Below, in pieces: positions 28,326 through 37,200 of a stretch of 64,000 nt of DNA. Made by a program: the position numbers and the translations under genes. The stretch's first letter is position 1. The number at the start of each line of letters is the position of its first letter. Origin of the DNA: Pseudomonadota bacterium (GTDB lineage: Bacteria; Desulfobacterota; Desulfobulbia; Desulfobulbales; JAHJIY01); assembly GCA_018823175.1 (NCBI GenBank), contig JAHJIY010000034.1:21411-85410 (forward strand), written 5' to 3'. Under the pieces are notes generated by a model. That model saw nothing but the letters and a program-made list of their open reading frames with translations. It had not been told where the DNA came from and did not search any database.

Positions 28326-30203
28326 ATGAAAAAGAAAGGCTGCTATAAGTATTACAAGCTCGTCCTGACCTTGACCCTGGTTACAATCTTCAGCCTCCCG
28401 GCTTGCCACGATGGCAGGGATAGGGTGAGCGACGACACGGTAATCTCCGGGTTGGCCGCCAAGGGCCATATTAATGGGGCCACGGTAACCGTAACCAGTT
28501 ATGAGAACGGCATCGAAAACGAGGAACTCGGCAGCACTGTTTCCAAAAGCGATGGCTCCTACTCAATCAACATCGGATCATACAGCGGGCCGGTAATGGT
28601 CACGGTCTCCGGCGGCTCCTACAAGGACGAGACAACCCTCCTGAACACGCCGCTGGCCTTGCCGCTGCGGGCCATGTACGGCAATGTTTCGAGTAGTGTC
28701 CAGATTATGGTCACCCCCCTTACCGAGGAGGCGACCCGCTATGCCCTGGCAAAATTCGGCAGCAGCCTGACCGAGGAAAACATCGATTTCGCCAATGCCA
28801 AGATCTCCCACAACTGCGGTTTTGATATAATCGACTCTTCCCCCGCCGACCCGACCTCCGAAGACTCAGAAGACACCTCCGAGGTCAGCAAAGAGTACGG
28901 GATCTATCTGACCAGGTTCTCGGGACCCGGTGGCCTGGCAAATATCGATGCCGACATCCTCGACTATCTGGACAATGACGTATTCGACGGCGGCGCGGCG
29001 GTGGAAACAGCCCTGCAACATTTTCTCGCAACCCCCGCCAACCAGACCGGCATCACCGACATAAAAGAGACGGATATCTACCTGTCTCTAACCTTGCAAC
29101 CAATCATCGATAATGCCACCATCACTAATAATGTACCGGGCCTGGTGATGGCAATCAAAATGCCGGGGCGGGATACCTGGAGCGGGGTGAGCGGCGTCTC
29201 GAGTGTTGCCACCGGCGCCCCCCTGACCACCGATGACCGGTTCAGGATCGGCAGCATCTCGAAGACCTTTACCGCAATGACCGTCTTGCGCCTTGCTCAG
29301 GAAGGAAGTTGCGACCTCGACGACTTGATCACCACCTGGCTGCCGGAAATAAAGGATATCCTGACCAAATACGATGTCGATGCAATGACCATCAGGATGC
29401 TGTTAAATCACACAAACGGCCTCTACAATTATGTCCACGACTCCACCTTCCAGACAGACTATCGAGACGAGCCCCTCAAACAGTGGGCCTTCAATGATTT
29501 TCTGGAGATGGCCAACACCAATACGATCACCCCTGATTTTGCGCCCGGCGCCTCCTGGAATTACACCAACACCGGCTATACCCTGCTCGGCATGCTGATC
29601 GAGGAACTCACCGGAGAAGACTGGGAAGACGTGGTTCGCACAAAGTGCATTGAACCTCTGGAAATGCAGGACACCTTTGTTCCGAAAACCGGCGACGTCT
29701 TGATGCCGGCCCCTTATACCCGGGGATATGTGAACTGGGATGACAACTTCAACACCGATCCCTCGGTGACCATTCCCGACAGCCTGCAATTGCTGACCGA
29801 ACGGACGGAGGAGGACCCGTCCTTTGCCAATGCAGCGGGCGCAGTGATCTCCACCCCCGCAGATCTGGTCGTTTGGGGCCGGGAGATTGCCTTGGGCAAC
29901 ACCATCCTGAACGCGACCTATCAGAGCGAACATCATACCTATGTCGATTTGAGCATCGTCGGCTCGCCCGGATATTCATACGGGCTGGGCATCATGTATG
30001 AAGGTCTGTTGCTCGGCCACCGGGGACAGATTTACGGTTACGATTGTTCCGTCCAATACTTTGCCGCCCGGGACACCACCTTTGCCGTATGCGCCAACCG
30101 AACTCTGGCCCTGGGCTCAAATACCAACGAACTTGTGCTCAATGACGTCGCTTTGAAATTATATCCGGTGGAATTTGCTGAACAGGCAAACCTTTTGCAA
30201 TAA
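28326..30203 (+). CDS. Lipoprotein serine hydrolase of the class C beta-lactamase / DD-peptidase (S12) fold
   Basis: 625 residues. The N-terminus is a lipoprotein signal ending Leu-Pro-Ala-Cys (Cys27), so it should be exported and lipid-anchored. A carboxypeptidase-regulatory-like beta domain (about 40-100) and a linker lead to a C-terminal S12 domain with catalytic SISK (310-313), YTN (413-415) and HRG (565-567), closest in style to Streptomyces R61 DD-peptidase. GAGGAA overlaps the NRPS 3 stop, and the genes are 9 bases apart, so they are one operon. Secreted S12 peptidases in other clusters (ClbP of colibactin, ZmaM of zwittermicin) cleave an acyl-D-amino acid from a prodrug; this protein lacks ClbP's C-terminal membrane helices. 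Other options are resistance hydrolase, esterase, or unrelated cell-wall enzyme. Confidence 0.85.
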   Translation: MKKKGCYKYYKLVLTLTLVTIFSLPACHDGRDRVSDDTVISGLAAKGHINGATVTVTSYENGIENEELGSTVSKSDGSYSINIGSYSGPVMVTVSGGSYKDETTLLNTPLALPLRAMYGNVSSSVQIMVTPLTEEATRYALAKFGSSLTEENIDFANAKISHNCGFDIIDSSPADPTSEDSEDTSEVSKEYGIYLTRFSGPGGLANIDADILDYLDNDVFDGGAAVETALQHFLATPANQTGITDIKETDIYLSLTLQPIIDNATITNNVPGLVMAIKMPGRDTWSGVSGVSSVATGAPLTTDDRFRIGSISKTFTAMTVLRLAQEGSCDLDDLITTWLPEIKDILTKYDVDAMTIRMLLNHTNGLYNYVHDSTFQTDYRDEPLKQWAFNDFLEMANTNTITPDFAPGASWNYTNTGYTLLGMLIEELTGEDWEDVVRTKCIEPLEMQDTFVPKTGDVLMPAPYTRGYVNWDDNFNTDPSVTIPDSLQLLTERTEEDPSFANAAGAVISTPADLVVWGREIALGNTILNATYQSEHHTYVDLSIVGSPGYSYGLGIMYEGLLLGHRGQIYGYDCSVQYFAARDTTFAVCANRTLALGSNTNELVLNDVALKLYPVEFAEQANLLQ

Positions 30204-30225
30204 ACCGGGGAACAACACTGATTAA

Positions 30226-30264
30226 ACAAATGTCCCTGGCGAAAGATTCGTCAGGGACATTTGT
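30226..30264. terminator. Bidirectional terminator between the converging NRPS and PKS operons
   Basis: A perfect 13-base inverted repeat, ACAAATGTCCCTG (30226-30238) with its complement at 30252-30264, is extended by five more pairs (one G-T) to an 18-bp stem around an AGA loop. TATTTTAT follows on the + strand and TTTAATC on the minus strand. It lies 23 bases after the hydrolase stop and 23 bases from the PKS E stop, so it can serve both operons. Confidence 0.85.
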
Positions 30265-30286
30265 ATTTTATAGCCTGGATCTACGT

Positions 30287-33200
30287 TTATAGCAGGTCTT
30301 GGTTGATTAAATCAGTCAGCGCCTTCGGGTCAAGGTCGTCGAGGTAGTCGAAATCATCGCCTTCTTGTGCGGTCGTGGCACCGTTGTGCCCCGCCTCCTT
30401 ACCGCCGCCGGGCACAGTCTTTATAGCCTCGGCCAGATGCCGGGAAAGATCATCGACCGACGGATAATCAAAGATAAGTCCCACCGACAAAGAAAGAGCA
30501 AGCCCCTCGGCCAGAAAATTCCTTAATTCCACAGCCATCAGTGAATCCAGCCCTTGGTCCATCAGCGGCCGGTCGGCCTTGAGCGGCCCGGCCTCGCTGT
30601 GTCCCATAACCTTGCGCGTTACCTCAAGAATATAAACATGCAGCATCTTGACGCGCTCAACGTCCGTGGCGGCGGCAAGTTTTTGTCGCATCTCGGTCGT
30701 GTGGGCCGCCTCTTCCATCTCCGAAGAAGACGGGCCGGATGAAGCAGATTTCTCCGCCCCGATAATGCTCCGCAGCATAATCTCCCGACTGGCCCGTTTG
30801 ACCACCAAGCCATCGACCTGGGCCACCGCCACCCCCTGCTCGTCATAAAGGGTAAAATCGTAACTCTGACCCTGACGGCCAGGCTCTGCTTCCCGCAGAC
30901 GACCATAACTCCAGGCGACCCCACGCCGCCTGGGGGCCAGCCGCAGCTTCGATAACCCCACCGGAAAATAGCCCTCAGCGTCCCCAGCCGGCAATAAGAT
31001 CCCGGCCGCCTGTAGACCGGCATCGAAGATGGCCGGATGCAGGAGATAGGCCGCCAACCCGGCGCTAATCCCGGCTGGGATCTTTAACTGACCTAACGCC
31101 TCTTGCCGACCACGCCACAGAAGATGAAGACCCTGGAAATCCGCACCATAGGCGATGCCCCGGCCCGCAAACTCCCGATAGTGTTCGGCGACCGACAACT
31201 CTTCCCCGCAACGGGCCTGCAAATCAGCCAGATTTTCCGAGGTCAAAGCGCCTTGATCAGGCCCGATCCGGCCGGCGGCATGAAGGGTCCAGTCCCCAGC
31301 GGTCTGTTCACTATGAATCGAAAAGGTATAACCACCCTCGGCAACCGGACAGAGAACCGTCTGCACCATTAGGCCCGAGAGCTCGGGCAGAACCAGCGGT
31401 TGCTCAATGGTAAAATTTTCCAGCCGCAATCCTTCCGTCCCCAAAAGCTCAACCCCGGCCGCCAGGGCCATCTCCAGATAACCGGTCGCCGGGAAAACCG
31501 TGGCCTCGTATATCCGATGATCGGCCAGAAAGGAGGGCGAATCTTTACGGAGCCGAGACTCGAAAATCACGTCCCGATGCGCCGTCACCACTCGCCGTCC
31601 CAGCAAGGAATGGCCGGTTTGGTCTGGCGGCCGCAAAGGCTGCGGTTCTACTATCCTGCGGCCTTCGCCGGCCTCGGCCAGCCAATATCGCTGCCGCTGA
31701 AAGGGATAGGTGGGCAGGGCAATTTTGCGTCGGTCGTAATCCTGATCAAAACCATGCCAGTCAACCGTTATTCCCTGGACATATAATGCAGCTAGGCTCT
31801 TGAGCAAGACCTCCCAGTCGGTATCGCCCTCTGCCAGACTAGGCAACTGGCTCAAGCCCTTTTCCGTTTGCCCGGAACAGGGACCAAGTTCCAGTAAAAT
31901 CCCGGCGCCCTGCTCCTGCATGGTCTTATAACCCGTCGTCAGATCCGGCAATTCACTCGCCTGGCGCAGCCAGTAATCGGCCCAGCCCATCTCCTCGCCA
32001 CTTAAGGCACCGGTCAAGGACAAAACCAACCTGATCTTTGGTTGCTGGTAGCTGATCCCGGCGGCGACTTTTGCCAAATCGGCAAGATCATTTGCGCCGA
32101 ACGCCTCGCCGCGCGCCATCATCAGATTCAACCCCTCCTCCAGACTGAACACCCCGGCCGCGCAGGCCGCCGCGTATTCGCCAACCCCAGACCCCATGAC
32201 CAGCGAAGGTTTAATTCCCCAGCTCTGCCACAACTCGAAAAGACCATATTCCAGGGCAAACAGCTCCACCTGCTTTAAGACAGGATCAACCGGTTCCGAG
32301 CCAAGGCCGCCGACCGAGAAAGCCGCCGACAAGGACTGATCAAAACGACCCGCCACAAATTCGGCGCAACGGTCAATTATATTACGAAAGACCGGCGCTG
32401 TTTCATAAAGGTTCACAGCTATACCGCTTAACGAGGAGTCAGCCGCCGCTAAAAAATCAGGGAAAATAAAGGCCAGCTTCCTTCTATCGACCCACTGCTT
32501 CGGCAGAATGCAACCCTCGCCTTCCCCGACCAGATATGCCCGGCAACCGGCGGCAATCTCCGCCCCGGAAGAACCGACCAGCGCCAGTCGCTCCTCGAAA
32601 TGCGACCGACCGGAATTTGCCGTATAACAAAGATCGGCGATATCCTGCCCCGGATGAGCCGAAAGATAAGCATCGTATCGGGCCGCCAGCTCCTTTAACG
32701 CCGCTGCACTCTGGGCCGACAAGGCCAGAAGATGGCAGGGCCGCGCCGGTCCTTTGTTCTTTTTGAGCTCCGGAACAGGCCCTTCTTCTATAACAAGATG
32801 GGCGTTGGTGCCGGTAAAGCCAAAAGAACTGACCCCGGCAATCTTCCGGCGATCGTCTGGCCACTTTCTTAGTTGCCGTGGGACCTCAATCGGCAGTTTA
32901 TCCCACTCGATATGCGGGTTTGGTTCTTTAAAATGGAGATGGGGCGGGATCTCGCCGGCCTCTAGCGATAATACCACCTTGATCAGTCCCGAGATCCCGG
33001 CCGCCGCTTCCAGATGACCGATGTTGGTTTTCACCGAACCGATCAACAAGGGCTCGGCCGACGAACGCTCGCCGAAGACCTTGCCCAGGGCGCCAACCTC
33101 AATCGGATCGCCCAGGGAGGTGCCGGTGCCATGGGCCTCGACATAACCGACCTCGGCCGCTGTCACCCCACCACTGGCCAGGGCCTGCCGAATCACTTCC

Positions 33201-34162
33201 TCCTGGGAAGGACCACTCGGCACGGTCAGCCCGCCGCTCGGCCCGTCCTGATTGACGGCGCTGCCCCGGACCAATGCGAGAACCCGGTCCCCCGCCGCCA
33301 GGGCATCGGACAACCGTTTCAGGATAACCACCCCGCAACCCTCGCCCCGCACATAGCCGTCCGCCGCCGCATCAAAGGTCTTGCAACGACCGTCGGCGGC
33401 CAGCATTCGGGCCCGGGAAAAATTAACCGACAACTCGGGCGACAGGATCACATTGACCCCACCGGCCAGGGCCATCGTACATTCCCGGTTGCGCAGACTC
33501 TGGCAGGCCAGATGGACCGCGACCAATGAGGAAGAACAGGCGGTATCAACCGCCATACTCGGGCCGGTCAGACCCAAAATATAGGAAAGACGACCGGCGG
33601 CGGCGCTCAATGCGATCCCCGTGCCCATGTAGGCATTTATTTTATCCGGGGCGGTGGTCATAAATTGTGTCGCCGCATAGTCAAAGCTGCTGATCCCGGT
33701 AAAAACCCCGGTCCTGGTTTTGAACAATTCCGCCGCCGATTGCCCCGCATGTTCCAGTGCCTCCCAGCTTACTTCCAACAACAACCGCTGCTGGGGATCC
33801 ATACTCACCAATTCCCGGGGCGTAATCCCAAAAAAAGAGGCATCAAAGCGATCCACATTCGCCAGGAATCCACCCTTTCGGCAATACATCTTCCCGGCGG
33901 TCTCAGGATCGGGATCATAATAGGCCTCAATATCCCACCGGTCTTTCGGCACCTCCACGATCCCGTCCACGCCCCGGTTGAGCAAAAACCAGAAAGCCTC
34001 GGGGCTGTCTGCCCCTCCGGGGAAACGGCAACCAAGCCCGATAATCGCCACCGGTTCGCTCTTGCCAGACTCCAGATCATTAAGTCTGGTCCGCATGCTC
34101 CGTATTTCAACCAGGGCCTTTGACATCAAGGCCTTATAATCAGTATCCATCTTCTTGTTCAT
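30287..34162 (-). CDS. PKS E: KS-(degenerate AT)-DH-ACP
   Basis: 1291 residues from an ATG with AAAGGG upstream; last PKS gene of the minus-strand operon. Ketosynthase (about 35-460) has DTACSSS (cysteine near 211), HGTGT and NIGHLEAAAG. The following acyltransferase is a remnant: GQGSQ is absent, GHSxGE is GSGVGE (near 657), and the subdomain carrying HAFH is deleted. Post-AT linker LPTYPFQRQRYWL is intact. The dehydratase (about 870-1130) has HRIYEATVFP, i.e. HxxxGxxxxP with the glycine replaced by glutamate, and DAGLQ. The acyl carrier has GLDSLMAV (serine near 1205). There is no ketoreductase, so the module should leave a beta-ketone and its own DH has no hydroxyl substrate. It is nearly identical to PKS D from KS through DH, implying recent duplication. 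Confidence 0.95.
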   Translation of the reverse strand: MNKKMDTDYKALMSKALVEIRSMRTRLNDLESGKSEPVAIIGLGCRFPGGADSPEAFWFLLNRGVDGIVEVPKDRWDIEAYYDPDPETAGKMYCRKGGFLANVDRFDASFFGITPRELVSMDPQQRLLLEVSWEALEHAGQSAAELFKTRTGVFTGISSFDYAATQFMTTAPDKINAYMGTGIALSAAAGRLSYILGLTGPSMAVDTACSSSLVAVHLACQSLRNRECTMALAGGVNVILSPELSVNFSRARMLAADGRCKTFDAAADGYVRGEGCGVVILKRLSDALAAGDRVLALVRGSAVNQDGPSGGLTVPSGPSQEEVIRQALASGGVTAAEVGYVEAHGTGTSLGDPIEVGALGKVFGERSSAEPLLIGSVKTNIGHLEAAAGISGLIKVVLSLEAGEIPPHLHFKEPNPHIEWDKLPIEVPRQLRKWPDDRRKIAGVSSFGFTGTNAHLVIEEGPVPELKKNKGPARPCHLLALSAQSAAALKELAARYDAYLSAHPGQDIADLCYTANSGRSHFEERLALVGSSGAEIAAGCRAYLVGEGEGCILPKQWVDRRKLAFIFPDFLAAADSSLSGIAVNLYETAPVFRNIIDRCAEFVAGRFDQSLSAAFSVGGLGSEPVDPVLKQVELFALEYGLFELWQSWGIKPSLVMGSGVGEYAAACAAGVFSLEEGLNLMMARGEAFGANDLADLAKVAAGISYQQPKIRLVLSLTGALSGEEMGWADYWLRQASELPDLTTGYKTMQEQGAGILLELGPCSGQTEKGLSQLPSLAEGDTDWEVLLKSLAALYVQGITVDWHGFDQDYDRRKIALPTYPFQRQRYWLAEAGEGRRIVEPQPLRPPDQTGHSLLGRRVVTAHRDVIFESRLRKDSPSFLADHRIYEATVFPATGYLEMALAAGVELLGTEGLRLENFTIEQPLVLPELSGLMVQTVLCPVAEGGYTFSIHSEQTAGDWTLHAAGRIGPDQGALTSENLADLQARCGEELSVAEHYREFAGRGIAYGADFQGLHLLWRGRQEALGQLKIPAGISAGLAAYLLHPAIFDAGLQAAGILLPAGDAEGYFPVGLSKLRLAPRRRGVAWSYGRLREAEPGRQGQSYDFTLYDEQGVAVAQVDGLVVKRASREIMLRSIIGAEKSASSGPSSSEMEEAAHTTEMRQKLAAATDVERVKMLHVYILEVTRKVMGHSEAGPLKADRPLMDQGLDSLMAVELRNFLAEGLALSLSVGLIFDYPSVDDLSRHLAEAIKTVPGGGKEAGHNGATTAQEGDDFDYLDDLDPKALTDLINQDLL
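31755..32480 (-). other. Vestigial acyltransferase domain in PKS E
   Basis: The segment keeps the outer AT fold (from LAFIFPDF to LYVQGITVDW, with LELGPCSG) but has lost GQGSQ, has Gly in place of the catalytic Ser in GSGVGE, and jumps from MARGEAFGAND straight to the late AT strands, omitting the roughly 100-residue insert with the HAFH histidine. It cannot load malonate. Confidence 0.85.
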
Positions 34163-34174
34163 CAGACCCTTTAT

Positions 34175-34257
34175 TTATACCGCCAGGGTACCCCAAGGGC
34201 ACTTCCTGCGGGCGCATAAGTTTCTTTTGAGTCTCCTAGCGACTCAACTCAGCTTTA
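34175..34257 (-). repeat. Dispersed fourth copy of the hairpin repeat, inside the 3' end of PKS D
   Basis: The same 83-bp unit as at 19366-19448, on the opposite strand. On the minus strand it begins TAAAGCTGAG and ends GGTATAA. The hairpin arms are TTGAGTC and GACTCAA (34241-34247 and 34227-34233); compared with unit 1 both arms changed so that pairing is preserved. PKS D reads into it in a shifted frame, gaining Lys-Ala-Glu-Leu-Ser-Arg before a TAG stop at 34236-34238 that lies in the hairpin loop. It fills the gap between PKS D and PKS E. Confidence 0.85.
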
Positions 34258-37200
34258 TCAAGTTCATTGGACAGCATCATGGCGATCTCCTCCGGGGAGA
34301 GATCTTCCAGATCCACTGCATCCAGCGAGAGCACCACCTCCGCCGCCTCTTTTGCCTTCTCCCGGCGTAAGGGAAGTCCCTCGCCAAGACGATCAACCAA
34401 CGCCTCAATAGTCGGATAATCAAAAACCAGGGTATCGGGCAGGATAATCCCAAGCCCTGATTCAAAACGGTTTTTCAACTCCACCGCCATCAGGGAATCT
34501 ATCCCCAAATCAAACAGTCTTTGCCGCGCCTGTAAGGTTGCCGCCCCTTCCTCTCCCAATACCGATGCCACCTGGGCCCGCACATAATCAAACAAAACGG
34601 CGTGTTGTTCACCCGGGGCAGACGCCGCCAATTTTTCCAGAATCTCCGCCTTTTGTTCGGAAGCAACCTCCTTGGCCGCCATCGCCCCAAAAAATCCGGG
34701 AACCGTGCCGCGATACTGATAAGCAAGATAAGCGGGCCAGTTTACCGGCATTACACAGGCCGAGGTCGCATCTTCCTGCAATAACTGACCAAGGAGCTTA
34801 AACCCCTGCTCCGTGGTGATTGCGGTCAGGCCCATAGCCTTGACCCTTTCCCGGCCGCGTCGGTCAAGCCCGGCTGCCATCCCTTTGTTCCAGGCGCCCC
34901 AGTTTACGCTCAAGCCGTGCAAACCCTGGCGGCGGCGTTCATGAACCAGGGAATCCAAAAAGGCATTGGCCGCCGCGTAATTGGCCTGGCCCGCCGATCC
35001 AAGAACCGAGGCAATAGAAGAATAACAGACAAAAAAATCAAGGGACAGCTCTCTGGTTTCCTCATGCAGATGCCAGGCCCCATCGGCCTTCGGCGCCATG
35101 ACCTGCCGCAGCTGGCCAAGGTTCTGCCTCAAGATAACGCCATCGCCCAAGACCCCGGCCGCATGGACAATGCCCCGCAAGGGCGGCATCTCGGCGGTAA
35201 TCTCTTGCAGCATCCTCCCAACTTCCTGCTGCCGGCCAAGATCAATCGCAAAGACTCTGATCTTGATTCCTAAATTCCGCAAGGTCGCGATCTGCTCTTG
35301 GGCCTGAGTCGAGCCCACGCCACGACCAACCAGCGCCAGGTTACGCGCCCCTTTTTCAACCAACCAGCGGGCGGTCTCGATGCCCAGGGCACCAAGCCCG
35401 CCGGTAACCAGATAGGTCGCCTCGGGACGAATCCCGGTTTTACTCTCTGCCTGGGTCAACACCACTTTCCCGGTATGTCTGGCCTGGGCCATATAACGAA
35501 AGGCACTGGCCGCCTCCCCTATCCCAAAGCTGGTATGCCGGAGCGGAAGCAATTCCCTCTTCTCAAAAGCGGCCATTAATTCTACCAGCATCTCCTGTAA
35601 CAAGTCGGGCTCAGTACGGTACACATCCCCAAGATCAAAAGGATAATATTTCACATCCGGTCGAATCTGCCGGACCTCTTCTTCCTGCCAGATTCCGATC
35701 TTGCCGATCTCAACAAAACGACCGCCGGTCGCCAGGACCTGCAAATTCCCCGGAATATACTCCCCAGTCAGGCTGTTGAGGATGATATCGACCCCGGTGC
35801 CGCCGGTCTGCGCCATAATCTCTTCAACATAGTCCATGGTCCGCGAATTCATCACCTGTTCAACCCCGAGTGACTTCAGATATTCCCATTTACCAGGACT
35901 CGCAGTCGCATAGATCCGGGCGCCGGCCCGTTGCGCGATCTGCAAAGCGGCAAGCCCCACTCCGCCTGCCGCCGCGTGAATCAGGATCTTTTCGCCGGGC
36001 TTGATCCTGGCCAGCTGAACCAAACCATAATAGGCGGTCAGAAAGGCAAGGGGAATAGTCGCCCCCTCTTCGTGACTCATCCAGTCCGGTTTTTTCACCA
36101 CACAGTCAGCATTTACCGTAGTGAAACTGCCCATACTGCCGGCCACCGTCAGCCCGGCAATTACCTGATCACCCACCTGTAAACCCTGAACTCCTTCACC
36201 GATCGCCGAGATCAACCCCGAACACTCAAAGCCAAAACGCACCTTGGCGGCATCCTGCAGTTGTGGTTCATAATCCTTCAACATCCCGAGAACCCGGAGC
36301 ACATCCCGAAAGTTCAAGCCGGTCGCCTTAACTGCGATCTCCACCTCACCCCGACCAGGTCTGGATCTTTCCATCGGCTCAAAAGCCAGGTTATCGATAA
36401 TGCCATACTCCTTAATCATTATGCGCCGGGGAACGATCTCCGCCGGTTTCTCCAATTTTTTTGTCGCCCTGACCAGCCTTGCCCCATATCTCACCCCGGC
36501 GCGATAGGCGATCTGGTCCTCTCCATCAGGATGATACAGTTCTTTGAGCAGATACCTTTCCTCCTCAATCGTTGCCACCGGATCAAGGTCAAGACAAAGG
36601 CTGTGAAACTCGGGATGTTCCAGAATCAGGGTTCGATTAAATCCCCAGAGAGGTGCCTGATGGACAGCGACCTCGGCTGATCTGAGGCCCAACGCCTGGG
36701 CGCCCCGGGTCACCAGCCAGAGCCGGGGCAGAGAGGTCATCCGGCTTAAAGCTTGAACCAGGTGCAGCACGCTGCCGTAACCCAATATTTTGCCTGACTC
36801 AATTGAGGACTGGTCCGTCCGCTCTCCGCTATCAAGACTCCACAGATGAAGGATACCGTGACAGATACGGCCATCAAATGCGTCCTGAATTAATCGTTTG
36901 AAGTCCTCAGGTTCAAGAGGATTTAGCCGATAGCTACCGGCGCTTTCTTTTTCGTAAACTTCGCCGGGATAGGCGAGCACCGTCTCAGCGCCCTGCTCCT
37001 GTAATAAGGCGGCAGTCCTTTCACCCAGTCCTTTATTATCCGCCAGGATCAGCCATGGCCCGGCGCTCTTGTCCCCAAAAGGTTCATCCGGGATGGACAC
37101 GGGTTGCCACGCCACTTCATAAAGATTTTTATCACGGTAATCAGCCCCCTCCCCGATAATATTCCGCAGCAGGCTCTGCCGGCTGGCCTTTTTGACCAGC

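Noticed and set aside
28326..30203. S12 protein as a stand-alone PBP-type cyclising thioesterase
   Set aside because: NRPS 3 already has a TE with Ser and His in place, its last residue is not epimerised, and this protein carries a lipoprotein signal for export, whereas PBP-type cyclases act on carrier-bound chains in the cytoplasm.
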